NCBI RefSeq assembly: GCF_000620785.1
Contig: NZ_JIAI01000005.1
Location: 310,001-374,000, forward strand
Length of the DNA: 64,000 nt
Origin: Actinospineispora acaciae DSM 45401
GTDB lineage: Bacteria > Actinomycetota > Actinomycetes > Mycobacteriales > Pseudonocardiaceae
Reading direction: 5' to 3'
In this document: one piece after another, positions 13,553 to 23,910 of the stretch
Numbering within the stretch: the first letter of the stretch is position 1
Layout of the letters: each line of letters begins with the position of its first letter
Notes under the pieces: generated by a model
The model's input: the letters and a program-made list of their open reading frames with translations, nothing else
Database searches by the model: none
What the model was told of the DNA's origin: nothing
Translations under genes and position numbers: made by a program

Positions 13553-13583
13553 GTCGGCAAGTGTGGCACGGTGCCCCGACGGT

Positions 13584-14132
13584 TCAGGTCAGGCGCGAGA
13601 GGTCCAGTTCGAACGCGAACGGCTCGGTGGTGCGGAAGGTGCCGGTCACCGTGTGCTCGGCGGTGACCGAGACCGTGCCGGAGATGTCCACGATCCAGTA
13701 GTGCGGGATGGCGGCGTCGGCATAGTCGGTGCGCTTGTGGATCCGGTCGGTGCGCTCCGACTCGGGCGTGACGACCTCCACGACCAGCACCGCGTCCGCC
13801 GCCCGGAGCAGGCGGCCCTCGTCGCGCACCCGGCGGCGCGCGCCCGCCCTGATCACCATGATGTCCGGCCGGCGGACCGTGCCGGGCTCCCCGGCCGACG
13901 CCAACCCGAGGTCGAGGTCGGTGTTGACCAGCACCTCCAGCCCGGGCGGCAGCGCGGTGTAGATCGCCATCGCGAGCTGGGACGAGGCCACGTTGTGGTC
14001 CAGCGAGGAGCTCGGGCAGAACAACAGCCGGCCCTCGACCAGCTCGGTGTACCCCGGCTCGACCTCACCCAGCGCGGCGTACTCCGCGACCGTCAACAAC
14101 CCCGTCGGCACTTCCACAGGCGCTGCGCGCAT
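13584..14132 (-). CDS. Uma2 family protein, paralogue of the neighbour
   Basis: A 182-residue Uma2/DUF820 protein with LLTVAEYAALGEVEPGYTELVEGRLLF, RRPDIMVIRAG and VLVVEVVTPESERTDRIHKRTDYADAAIPHYWIVDISG. Start ATG 14132 gives a normal N-terminus; an upstream in-frame start at 14198 adds 22 unrelated residues. It probably arose by tandem duplication with the downstream Uma2 gene. It is divergent from the thiC riboswitch leader. The cellular role is unknown. Confidence 0.87.
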   Translation of the reverse strand: MRAAPVEVPTGLLTVAEYAALGEVEPGYTELVEGRLLFCPSSSLDHNVASSQLAMAIYTALPPGLEVLVNTDLDLGLASAGEPGTVRRPDIMVIRAGARRRVRDEGRLLRAADAVLVVEVVTPESERTDRIHKRTDYADAAIPHYWIVDISGTVSVTAEHTVTGTFRTTEPFAFELDLSRLT

Positions 14133-14221
14133 ACCGCCAAGCATGGCCGAGGGGACCGACAAGAACTGGCGGGATGGCGGAGCGCGAGTTACGGTCAAGG
14201 CTCAACTTCAGATCGCGGGAG

Positions 14222-14316
14222 CTCGCGCCGCTAGCGGGCTGAGAGGGCGACTGGGTGCATCTGCGCACCCCGGTGTCGCCGACCGCACGAACCTGACCGG
14301 GTAATGCCGGCGTAGG
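14222..14316 (+). ncRNA. TPP riboswitch (THI element) in the thiC leader
   Basis: The THI-box core GCGGGCTGAGAGGG is followed by a hairpin closed by GGCGAC/GTCGCC and then ACGAACCTGACCGGG and AATGCCGGCGTAGGGA, all in canonical order. The RBS GGGAGGAA follows directly, 12 nt before thiC. It should repress thiC-thiD when thiamine pyrophosphate is abundant, probably at translation initiation. Confidence 0.96.
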
Positions 14317-14327
14317 GAGGAATCGCC

Positions 14328-15980
<1,653 letters not shown>

Positions 15981-15981
15981 C

Positions 15982-16827
15982 ATGCCGCTTCAACCGGTTG
16001 GGGTGACCCCGCCGGCCGCGATGACCATCGCGGGGACCGACTCCGGCGGGGGTGCGGGGGTCGCGGCCGACCTGCGCACCTTCGCCACCTGCGGGGTGCA
16101 CGGGTGCGTCGCCGTGTGCGCGGTGACCGTCCAGAACACCGTGGGCGTGACCGACTTCCACCCGATCCCGCCGGAGACGGTGGCCGCCCAGATCGCCTCG
16201 GTGGCCGCCGACATCGAGCTGCGCGCGGCCAAGACCGGCATGCTGGCCTCGGCGGAGATCATCACCGCCGTGGCGGAGGCCTGCGACGACGCGGGCATCG
16301 GCGCGACGGGGAGAACCCCGCTCGTGATCGATCCGGTGGCCGCGTCCATGCACGGCGACCAGCTGCTCGCGGACTCCGCGCTGGAGGCGTTCCGCACGCT
16401 GCTGTTCCCGCGCGCCACGGTGATCACGCCGAACCTGGACGAGGTGCGGCTGCTGATCGACATCGACGTGCACGACCGGGCGGCGCAGTACGAGGCGGCC
16501 AAGGTGCTGCACGCGCTGGGCCCCCGGTTCGTCCTGGTCAAGGGCGGCCACCTGCGTGAGGACACCGACGACTGCGTGGACCTGCTCTACGACGGGCACT
16601 CGTTCACCGAGCTGCCGGGCCCTCGGTTCGAGACCGGCAACACGCACGGCGGCGGCGACACCATGGCGGCGGCCATCGCGTCCGGGCTCGCGCGCGGCAT
16701 GACCCCGCCGGAGGCGGTGGCGTTCGGCAAGCGCTACATCGTCGAGGCGGTGCGGAACGCGTTCTCGCTCGGCGCCGGCCACGGCCCGGTCTCCCAGCTC
16801 TGGCGGATCAGCACCGAACCCGTGTGA
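15982..16827 (+). CDS. thiD: Hydroxymethylpyrimidine (phosphate) kinase ThiD
   Basis: A ribokinase-fold enzyme phosphorylating HMP and HMP-P. The 281 residues include TIAGTDSGGGAGVAADLRTFA, AAKTGMLASAEII, LVIDPVAAS, ITPNLDEVRLLI, VLVKGGHL and the anion-hole/catalytic GNTHGGGDTMAAAI. In most ThiD proteins the catalytic motif reads GTGC or similar; here GGGD retains the catalytic Asp. It starts one base after the thiC stop, so it belongs to the same riboswitch-controlled operon. Confidence 0.96.
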   Translation: MPLQPVGVTPPAAMTIAGTDSGGGAGVAADLRTFATCGVHGCVAVCAVTVQNTVGVTDFHPIPPETVAAQIASVAADIELRAAKTGMLASAEIITAVAEACDDAGIGATGRTPLVIDPVAASMHGDQLLADSALEAFRTLLFPRATVITPNLDEVRLLIDIDVHDRAAQYEAAKVLHALGPRFVLVKGGHLREDTDDCVDLLYDGHSFTELPGPRFETGNTHGGGDTMAAAIASGLARGMTPPEAVAFGKRYIVEAVRNAFSLGAGHGPVSQLWRISTEPV

Positions 16828-16848
16828 CGACGGCGATACAGTGAGGTC

Positions 16849-17088
16849 ATGTCTATCGAGCTCGCCGACCTCCCCGAGGATGTCGCCGAGGCCTACCGAG
16901 TCCGTGCGGAGTTGGTCGGCTCGCCGCTGGAGGAGTACCTGAGGGACCAGCTCATCGCGCAGATCCGGCGGCGCCGGGAGAAGACCGAGGCGATGACCGC
17001 GGTGCAGGAGGTTCTGGACCGGCAGGAAGGTCCCGGCCCTAGTACCGAGTGGATCGTCGACACCATCCGCGAGATTCGAGGTGACTGA
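16849..17088 (+). CDS. FitA/VapB-like antitoxin
   Basis: A 79-residue protein with an N-terminal MSIELADLPEDVAEAYRVRAELVGSPLEEYLRDQL segment, typical of ribbon-helix-helix FitA-like antitoxins, and a C-terminal tail (STEWIVDTIREIRGD) that would wrap the toxin. It overlaps the PIN-domain gene by 8 nt and follows thiD by 21 nt, so it could be co-transcribed with the thiamine operon or have its own promoter. Confidence 0.82.
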   Translation: MSIELADLPEDVAEAYRVRAELVGSPLEEYLRDQLIAQIRRRREKTEAMTAVQEVLDRQEGPGPSTEWIVDTIREIRGD

Positions 17089-17482
17089 GTTCGTCGTTGA
17101 CGCTTCGGCCGCCGTCAAGGGGCTGATCGACAACGGCACGCTCGGACGCGTCATCCGGCAACGGATGACGACCGCGACGTGCCACGCGCCGCATCTGTTG
17201 GACGCCGAGGTTGGCAACGTGCTCCGTCGTGCCGAGCGCGTTGGAAAGATCGACGAGGACGAAGCCCGGACGGCGCTTGCGGCATTGCCCAGGGTGATCG
17301 ACGAGCGTTACCCACACACCGGCCGATTCGCCGAGTTGGCGTGGGAGATCCGGCACACGATCAGCTTCTACGACGGGCTCTACGTCGCGCTCGCCACCGT
17401 GCTGGAGCTGCCGCTGCTCACCTCGGACGTTCGGCTGTCCAAGGCGCCGGGGCTGAGCTGTGAGGTCGAACTGGTCGCCTGA
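17081..17482 (+). CDS. VapC-type PIN-domain toxin ribonuclease
   Basis: A 133-residue PIN domain: FVVDASAAVKGLI (first acidic residue), LLDAEVGNVLRR (second), and FYDGLYVALATVLELPLLTSDVRLSKA (third and fourth acidic positions), the usual metal-binding quartet of VapC RNases. The GTG start lies inside the antitoxin gene (8-nt overlap), the normal coupling of vapBC modules. All acidic positions appear intact, so the toxin is probably active and held by its antitoxin. Confidence 0.88.
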   Translation: MTEFVVDASAAVKGLIDNGTLGRVIRQRMTTATCHAPHLLDAEVGNVLRRAERVGKIDEDEARTALAALPRVIDERYPHTGRFAELAWEIRHTISFYDGLYVALATVLELPLLTSDVRLSKAPGLSCEVELVA

Positions 17483-17527
17483 GCGGTCGGGCGCGCGCCG
17501 AGGTGTCCGGCGTGGTCGAATAGGCGG

Positions 17528-18097
17528 GTGCCACAGTTCGCGTTCGAAGGCACCGCTCCCACCGTCGACGGGTCGGCCTGGATCGCGCCCACCGCGACCC
17601 TGATCGGTGACGTTCGGGTGGAGGCGGAGGCGTCGGTCTGGTACGGGGCCGTGCTGCGCGGCGACTTCGGCCCGATCATCGTGCGCGCCGGCGCGAACGT
17701 GCAGGACAACTCGGTGCTGCACGGCGCAGAGGACCCGGTGGTCGTCGGCCCGGGCAGCACCATCGGACACCTGTGCGTGGTGCACAACTGCGTGATCGGG
17801 ACCGAGTCGGTGATCGGCAACGGGGCCACCGTGCAGGACGGCGTCCGGATCGGGGACCGTTGCCTGGTCGGGGCCGGCGCGCTGGTGGCGCCGAACACGG
17901 TGGTCCCGGACGGGCAGCTGGCCCTCGGCGCGCCGGCCACCGTGCGCGGGCCGCTGACCGAGTCGGCCGGCTGGTGGGTGCGTTCCATCCCGGGCATCTA
18001 CCGCGAGCTGGCCGTGCGGCACCGGGCCGGGATCGTGCCGGTCGAGCCGTCCTCGTCCGTGAACGCCGAGGCCACCGACGGCGTGCCGCCGCGATGA
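17528..18097 (+). CDS. Gamma-class carbonic anhydrase-like hexapeptide protein
   Basis: A left-handed beta-helix of hexapeptide repeats (APTATLIGDVRVEAEASVWYGAVLRGDFGPIIV, then VGPGSTIGHLCVVHNCVIG). The three metal-binding histidines of gamma carbonic anhydrases are visible in NSVLHGA and IGHLCVVHNC. The 189-residue length fits the family. GTG 17528 is the start. Activity as a carbonic anhydrase is inferred; relatives include acyl-carrier and ferripyochelin-binding annotations. The stop overlaps the following ATG (ATGA). Confidence 0.88.
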   Translation: MPQFAFEGTAPTVDGSAWIAPTATLIGDVRVEAEASVWYGAVLRGDFGPIIVRAGANVQDNSVLHGAEDPVVVGPGSTIGHLCVVHNCVIGTESVIGNGATVQDGVRIGDRCLVGAGALVAPNTVVPDGQLALGAPATVRGPLTESAGWWVRSIPGIYRELAVRHRAGIVPVEPSSSVNAEATDGVPPR

Positions 18098-18705
18098 GGT
18101 TCTACGCCGAGCTGCCCGGCCGGTGCGTCCGGCAGCTGTTGGCGGACGGGCTCGCCGCGGGCTGGCTGGCCGGGTTCGGGTGGCTGGCCTACCAGGCCCG
18201 CGAGCTGGTGCTGCGGCTGCGGGCGCCGGCGTCCGGGCTGGTCGACGCGGGTGGCACGGTGGGCGACACGTTCGCCGGGGCCGCGCGCACCGCCGCCAAA
18301 ATGCCGCTGGTCGGTGAGCAGCTGGCCGAGGCGTTGCGCGCCGGTGAGGCGGCCGGCCGCTCGCTCACCGGCTCCGGCCAGCAGCAGCTCGAACTGGTCA
18401 GCACGGTGGCCGCCTGGACCGCGGTGCTGATCGTGATCGTCGGGGTGTTGCCGCCGCTGACGCTGTGGCTGCCGCTGCGGGTGCACTACGCCCGGTCGGC
18501 CGGGGCAGCGGTGGCCAGCAGGGAACACGACGCCGACCTGCTGGCGCTGCGCGCGCTGACCCGGGTGCCGGTGCGCCGGCTGCGCACGGTGGCCGACGAT
18601 CCGGCGGCCGGCTGGCGGCGGGCCGACCCGGAGGTGATGCGCGGCCTGGCCGCCCTGGAGCTGCGCCGCCTGGGCCTGCGCTCGCCCCGCCTCACCGGAC
18701 GGTGA
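18094..18705 (+). CDS. Small integral membrane protein, function unknown
   Basis: A 203-residue protein with an N-terminal hydrophobic segment (LLADGLAAGWLAGFGWLAYQA), a Gly/Ala-rich amphipathic middle with GTVGDTFAGAARTAAKMPLVGEQLAEAL, and a strong membrane span (VAAWTAVLIVIVGVLPPLTLWLPL), then an Arg-rich cytoplasmic tail. I recognise no named domain. Start overlaps the gamma-CA stop (ATGA), so the two are translationally coupled. Its 3' end overlaps the convergent lipoprotein gene by 14 nt. Confidence 0.8.
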   Translation: MRFYAELPGRCVRQLLADGLAAGWLAGFGWLAYQARELVLRLRAPASGLVDAGGTVGDTFAGAARTAAKMPLVGEQLAEALRAGEAAGRSLTGSGQQQLELVSTVAAWTAVLIVIVGVLPPLTLWLPLRVHYARSAGAAVASREHDADLLALRALTRVPVRRLRTVADDPAAGWRRADPEVMRGLAALELRRLGLRSPRLTGR

Positions 18706-19531
18706 TCGTCTTGGTGTCGGAGAACGGCGGGCGCCCCTCGCCGTCGGAGACGTCCTCCTCGGCCACCCGCACGGTGTAGACGCCGGGCTCCAGTGTCACG
18801 GTGAACGAGTACGGGGTGAGCGTGAACGCCTCGCCGGCGGTGGCGGCCCCGTGCCGGACCACCGTGTCGCCCTCGAGCACCTGCCAGGTCACGTTCGCCT
18901 CGAAGGTGGCCGCCTCGCCGCTGACCCGGACCGTGCGGCCGACCACCAGCCCGTTCGCCGGGTTGTCGATCTGTACCGGGGCGCGGACGGCATGCGGGTC
19001 GGCCCGCTCGACGGGCGCGGAGATCGGCACCTGGCCCCACAGCTTCTCGGCGCGCCGCCCGTCGAGCAGGATCCGCACCGGGTCCGTGGAGCCGAGCGCG
19101 CCCTGCACGGTGTACACCAGCTGCTGCGCGCCCAGCCGGGCCAGCTCAGCGGTCGGGTTCGCGCCCCCGCCGGCCGCCGGGGGCGAGAGGTCCACGGTGA
19201 TCACCTTGGCGGCATGCTGGACGGGCGCGCGCAACGTCCAGCCGGCCGGCCATGCCGAGCGGTAGTCAGGGTCGTCACCGGTGTCGCGGGCGAGCAGCTC
19301 GCGGACGGCGGCCGTGCCGGGGTCGGGGTCGGCGCGCACCGAGTGGAACTCCCGGTACAGCCGCGCGCCCATCACGTAGTAGACGGGCACCGCCTCACCG
19401 GCCGGCGCGGCCGAGGAGGGTGGGGCGGGGCTCGGCGTCGTGCCCGCCGGCGGATCGCTCCGGTGACCGCCGCACCCGGCCAGCAGCCCGGCCACGAGAA
19501 GCCCGGCCACCAGGGTGCAGTGCCGACGCAT
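18692..19531 (-). CDS. GerMN / Gmad2 domain lipoprotein
   Basis: A 279-residue exported lipoprotein. The signal peptide MRRHCTLVAGLLVAGLLAGC ends in a lipobox (LLAGC), followed by a Ser/Pro/Ala linker, a GerMN-type domain (VPVYYVMGARLYREF ... AAVRELLARD ... VDLSPP) and a C-terminal Gmad2 immunoglobulin-like domain (VQIDNPANGLVVGRTVRVSGEA ... DTKTITVR). GerMN domains occur in envelope and spore-associated proteins; here a cell-surface role is inferred. The start is ATG 19531, the only one that gives a signal peptide. Confidence 0.86.
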   Translation of the reverse strand: MRRHCTLVAGLLVAGLLAGCGGHRSDPPAGTTPSPAPPSSAAPAGEAVPVYYVMGARLYREFHSVRADPDPGTAAVRELLARDTGDDPDYRSAWPAGWTLRAPVQHAAKVITVDLSPPAAGGGANPTAELARLGAQQLVYTVQGALGSTDPVRILLDGRRAEKLWGQVPISAPVERADPHAVRAPVQIDNPANGLVVGRTVRVSGEAATFEANVTWQVLEGDTVVRHGAATAGEAFTLTPYSFTVTLEPGVYTVRVAEEDVSDGEGRPPFSDTKTITVR

Positions 19532-19602
19532 GTCCCAGGTGTACCCGACCGGCCCGGCCTCGCGGCGCAGGCAGGCCGCGGGGTGACACAGCCAGGTGAC
19601 GG

Positions 19603-21399
19603 CTATGCGGCGCCGTGCTCGTCGACCCGGCCCGCCGGACGCGAGGCCGTGCGAGGGGTCACCGCCGCGAGCTTGGCGCCGGGCCGGGTGTCCTCGAAGT
19701 CCTTCTCCCTGCCCTGCAGCGCCGAGGCCAGCGCGCCGATCAGGGTGAGCACCAGCGCGGCCAGGAACGCCTCGAACAGCCCGTGCTGGAAGGGCCCGGA
19801 GATCAGCCGGGGGAAGAACTCCTTGCCGGTCAGCGTCGCCACGGCGCCCGGCGGCAGGTGCGCGAGCACGCCGCTGGGCGCGAGCAGCTCGTGGATCGGG
19901 TTGTAGCCCAGGAACGCCGCGAACAGGCTGCCCACCGGCGGCAGCCCGGCCACCTGCCCGGCGACCGCGTCCGGCACGCCCTGGGCGGTCAGCCCGGCGC
20001 GCAACGTGGTGGGCAGCGTGCTGGCCAGCCCGACCACCATGAACGTGAAGAACACCCCGATCGACAGCGCCCCGCCGGAGTTGAAGAACGTGGCCCGCAT
20101 CCCCGATGCCGCACCCCGCTGGCCGGCCGGCACCGCGCCCATCATCGCCGACGTGTTCGGCGAGCTGAACATCCCGGAGCCGACGCCGTTGAGCACCAGC
20201 AGCAGCGCGAACAGCCAGAACGGGAAGTCCACCGGGATCACCATCAGCCCGACCATGGTGGCCGCCACGATGAGCAGCCCGCCGGTGGCGAACGCCCGGA
20301 TCCCGAACCGGTCGGACAGCGCCCCGCACACCGGCCCGGAGATCAGGAAGCCGATGGTCAGCGGCAGCAGGTAGATCCCCGCCCACAGCGGCGTGGACTC
20401 GAAGTCGTAGCCGTGCAGCGGCAGCCAGATCCCCTGCAACCAGATGATCAGCATGAACTGCAGCCCGCCCCGGCCGATGGACGCCATCAGCCCCGCGACG
20501 CTGCTCAGCGCGAACAACCGGTCCCGGAACAGCTCGATATGAAACATCGGCTCGCGCACGCGGGTCTCCAGCACGCAGAACGCCACCAGGATCGCCACCC
20601 CGCCGATCACCCCGGCCAGCACCCACGGGTTCGTCCAACCCGTCGGGTGCCCGCCGTACGGGTTGATGCCGTACACGATCCCCGCCAACAGCACGCCCAG
20701 CCCGACCGCGAACGCGAGGTTGCCCGGCCAGTCCAGCTTGCCGGCCCTGCGCTGGCCCAGCTCGTGCAGCGAGCGGTACGACCACAGCGCGCCGACCACC
20801 GCGATCGGCACGCTCACCCAGAACACCGCGCGCCAGTGCCACTCCGCGAGCACCCCGCCCACCACCAGCCCGAGGAACGAACCCGCGATCGCGGCCACCT
20901 GGTTCGTGCCCAGCGCCATGCCCCGCTGGTGCGCCGGGAACGCGTCGGTCAGGATCGCCGTGGAGTTGGCGAACAGCATGGCGCCGCCGATGCCCTGCAC
21001 CACCCGCCAGCCGATCAGCCACAGCGCGCCCGCGCCGCCGTCGAACGGCTCCAGCGCGAGCGCCACCGAGGACAGCGCGAACACCACGAAGCCAAGGCTG
21101 TAGATCTTGACCCGCCCGTACATGTCGCCCAGCCGGCCCAGCGTGACCACCAGCACGGCGGACACCAGCATGAACCCCATGATCATCCACAGCAGGTAGC
21201 TGATGTTGCCGGGCGCGAGCGGGTCCAGGCCGATACCCCGGAAGATGGCCGGCAGCGAGATCAGCACGATCGAGGAGTTGATGGTGGCCAGCAGCATGCC
21301 CACCGTGGTGTTGGACAGCGCCACCCACTTGTAGCCGGGATGGTCCCTCGACCATCGACGCGGAGACGAGGCGGGTCGTTCGGTGGCGCTCTCGGGCAT
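19603..21399 (-). CDS. MFS drug exporter, DHA2 (14-TM) type
   Basis: A 598-residue major facilitator with an EmrB/QacA-like arrangement of about 14 membrane segments. Markers include WVALSNTTVGMLLATINSSIVLISLPAIFRGI, LVVTLGRLGDMYGRVKIY (motif A), IGWRVVQGIGGAMLFANSTAIL, and the motif-C-like GLVVGGVLAEWHWRAVFWVS. It probably exports hydrophobic compounds with proton antiport. It is divergently oriented to a MarR regulator with a 5-bp inverted repeat between them, so drug-inducible control is likely. The substrate is unknown. Confidence 0.92.
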   Translation of the reverse strand: MPESATERPASSPRRWSRDHPGYKWVALSNTTVGMLLATINSSIVLISLPAIFRGIGLDPLAPGNISYLLWMIMGFMLVSAVLVVTLGRLGDMYGRVKIYSLGFVVFALSSVALALEPFDGGAGALWLIGWRVVQGIGGAMLFANSTAILTDAFPAHQRGMALGTNQVAAIAGSFLGLVVGGVLAEWHWRAVFWVSVPIAVVGALWSYRSLHELGQRRAGKLDWPGNLAFAVGLGVLLAGIVYGINPYGGHPTGWTNPWVLAGVIGGVAILVAFCVLETRVREPMFHIELFRDRLFALSSVAGLMASIGRGGLQFMLIIWLQGIWLPLHGYDFESTPLWAGIYLLPLTIGFLISGPVCGALSDRFGIRAFATGGLLIVAATMVGLMVIPVDFPFWLFALLLVLNGVGSGMFSSPNTSAMMGAVPAGQRGAASGMRATFFNSGGALSIGVFFTFMVVGLASTLPTTLRAGLTAQGVPDAVAGQVAGLPPVGSLFAAFLGYNPIHELLAPSGVLAHLPPGAVATLTGKEFFPRLISGPFQHGLFEAFLAALVLTLIGALASALQGREKDFEDTRPGAKLAAVTPRTASRPAGRVDEHGAA

Positions 21400-21440
21400 G
21401 CACGTCCCCCTGCTAGGTCGTTAGTTCGCCAAACATATTA

Positions 21441-21455
21441 GTTGTAGAACACAAC
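21441..21455. promoter_or_regulatory. Candidate MarR operator (GTTGT-N5-ACAAC)
   Basis: A perfect 5-bp inverted repeat in an AT-rich patch of the spacer between the divergent exporter and marR genes. Size and location suit a MarR-family dimer site; binding is inferred. Confidence 0.5.
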
Positions 21456-21534
21456 GATCACCACCCCGTTGAGCGACACCTCACGTTCGAGCGCGGAGCC
21501 GCACGTTGCACCCGTTGTCCTCTACAGTCGCGGC

Positions 21535-21987
21535 GTGACGTGGGACGCCACCCGTGAGGCCCAGGTCGACCGCCTGGAGGAGCAGCTCGGGTTGTTCCAC
21601 CGGCGGTCGCGGCGGTTCCTGCGCAGCTTCGCCTCCCGGGTGCACCCGGAGATGGACGCCGGCAGCTACGCCGTGCTCCTGGTGATCGCGCAGGCCGCGC
21701 CGGTGCGGCTCAACGAGCTGGCCGAGGAGTTCGGGCTGGACAAGTCGACGATGAGCCGGCACGTGTCCACGCTGATCCGGCTCGGGCTGGTGCACCGCGA
21801 CCCGGACCCGCTGGACGGGCGCGCGTTCCTGCTCCGCCCGTCCCCGGACGGACGGCACCGGCTCACCGCCGCCACCGCCGCCCGGCGCGTCGAGTGGCGC
21901 GGCCGGCTGGACGGGTGGAGCACCGAGGAGCTCGCCGACCTCGTCGCCGGCCTGGTCCGCCTCAACTCCGACCTGGACACGTTCTGA
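21535..21987 (+). CDS. MarR-family transcriptional regulator
   Basis: A winged-helix regulator of 150 residues from GTG 21535: AQVDRLEEQLGLFHRRSRRFL (dimerisation helix), LNELAEEFGLDKSTMSRHVSTLIRLGLVHR (recognition helix) and DPLDGRAFLLRPSPDGR (wing). The upstream TTG 21469 would add 22 residues of non-homologous character. A TACAGT -10-like hexamer ends 6 nt before the GTG, fitting a leaderless transcript. It is divergent to the MFS exporter, its probable target. Confidence 0.88.
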   Translation: MTWDATREAQVDRLEEQLGLFHRRSRRFLRSFASRVHPEMDAGSYAVLLVIAQAAPVRLNELAEEFGLDKSTMSRHVSTLIRLGLVHRDPDPLDGRAFLLRPSPDGRHRLTAATAARRVEWRGRLDGWSTEELADLVAGLVRLNSDLDTF

Positions 21988-22050
21988 GGTTGCTCACAAC
22001 CGGCCGTCGCTGAACCGTTGCACCCTGGCCGGCGGCTAACATCGCAGCGC

Positions 22051-22872
22051 GTGACGGCTTCTCTGAACCGTGCCCGCGTCCGCGAGTTCGTCGAGCGTCC
22101 GAGGTTCCAACACGCCATCATCGCCGTGATCGTGGTGAACGCGATCACCCTGGGCCTGGAGACCTGGGCGGCGCTGGCCGACGACCTCGGCTGGCTGCTG
22201 TTCCTGGTCGACAGGGCCGTGCTGGTGATCTTCGTGGTCGAGCTGGGGCTGCGGCTCTACGCGCACGGCTGGCGGTTCTTCCGCGACCCGTGGAGCGTGT
22301 TCGACTTCGTGATCGTCGCGATCGCCCTGCTGCCGGTGACCGGGGAGTTCGCCGTGCTGCGGGCGCTGCGGATCCTGCGGGCGCTGCGGCTGATCTCGGT
22401 GGTCCCGAGCATGCGCCGGGTGGTCGGCGGCCTGCTCGCCGCGCTGCCCGGCATGGCGTCCATCGCCGCGCTGCTGTCCCTGATCATCTACGTGGCCGCC
22501 GTGATCGGCACCAAGCTGTTCGGCGCGGCCGCCCCTGAGTACTTCGGCACCCTCGGCCACACCCTGTTCACCCTGTTCCAGACCATGACCGGGGAGGGCT
22601 GGCCGGACGTCGCCCGCGAGCTGATGGAGAAGGTGCCGCTGGCCTGGATCTTCTTCGTGATCTACATCCTGGTGTCGTCGTTCATGGTGCTGAACCTGTT
22701 CATCGCGGTGGTGGTCAGCGCCATGGAGGGCCAAGTGATGGCCGAGTCCCGCGCCGAGGAGGCCGCGCACGCCGCCGAGGAGCAGATCGCCAACCGCGAG
22801 ATCCTGGCCGAACTCCGCGAACTCCGCGCCGAGGTCGCCGCCCTCCGGGGGGTGCCGGTTCGCGACCCGTGA
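22051..22872 (+). CDS. Single-domain voltage-gated cation channel (BacNav-like)
   Basis: A 273-residue six-helix channel subunit expected to tetramerise in the plasma membrane. S1-S4 occupy about residues 20-125; S4 carries R104, R107, R110 and R113 at three-residue spacing (voltage sensor). S5 is SIAALLSLIIYVAAVIG, the pore helix TLFTLFQTMT, and S6 WIFFVIYILVSSFMVLNLFIAVVV, followed by a C-terminal coiled-coil (about 222-266). The selectivity filter reads T180-G-E-G-W instead of the NaChBac-type TLESW, so ion selectivity may differ. Start GTG 22051; TAACAT lies 8 nt upstream. The 3' end is inside a long palindrome. Confidence 0.9.
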   Translation: MTASLNRARVREFVERPRFQHAIIAVIVVNAITLGLETWAALADDLGWLLFLVDRAVLVIFVVELGLRLYAHGWRFFRDPWSVFDFVIVAIALLPVTGEFAVLRALRILRALRLISVVPSMRRVVGGLLAALPGMASIAALLSLIIYVAAVIGTKLFGAAAPEYFGTLGHTLFTLFQTMTGEGWPDVARELMEKVPLAWIFFVIYILVSSFMVLNLFIAVVVSAMEGQVMAESRAEEAAHAAEEQIANREILAELRELRAEVAALRGVPVRDP

Positions 22873-22904
22873 GTGGTTAGCGTTGCTATGACAACGCTAA
22901 CCAC

Positions 22905-22911
<7 letters not shown>
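22866..22911. terminator. Perfect 20-bp-arm palindrome at the convergent channel/thiG ends
   Basis: Arms 22866-22885 and 22892-22911 are exact reverse complements around a 6-nt loop (CTATGA). The element contains the channel stop codon and the last codons of thiG, so it can act as a bidirectional terminator or mRNA 3' stabiliser. A related palindrome at 31634-31677 shares GTGAGTGG...CCACTCAC. Confidence 0.85.
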
Positions 22912-23705
<794 letters not shown>

Positions 23706-23706
23706 C

Positions 23707-23907
23707 TCAGCCTCCTTGCACGGCGGTCAGTACCTCGATGCGGGCCTCGGCGGCCAGCCGGCGCTCGGACCAGCCGGCCCTCGGCACCACCTCGCCGTCG
23801 ACGGCGACGGCCACCCCGGCCGCGGGTGCGCCCATCGCGGCCAGCGCGTCGGCCACGGTGGCCGGCTCGGGCACGTCGTGCGGGTCACCGTTGATCCAGA
23901 CTCGCAT
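23707..23907 (-). CDS. thiS: Sulfur-carrier protein ThiS
   Basis: A 66-residue ubiquitin-like sulfur carrier (MRVWINGDPHDVPEPATVADALAAMG ... VVPRAGWSERRLAAEARIEVLTAVQGG) ending in the Gly-Gly tail that is thiocarboxylated for thiazole formation. It lies between thiO (3 nt) and thiG (1 nt) in the riboswitch-controlled operon. No thiF is visible nearby, so adenylation must be supplied elsewhere. Confidence 0.97.
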   Translation of the reverse strand: MRVWINGDPHDVPEPATVADALAAMGAPAAGVAVAVDGEVVPRAGWSERRLAAEARIEVLTAVQGG

Positions 23908-23910
23908 CGG

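Noticed and set aside
19532..21403. Minus frame extending the GerMN lipoprotein to about 900 residues
   Set aside because: It runs through the MFS exporter gene in another frame; the signal peptide and lipobox fix the start at 19531.
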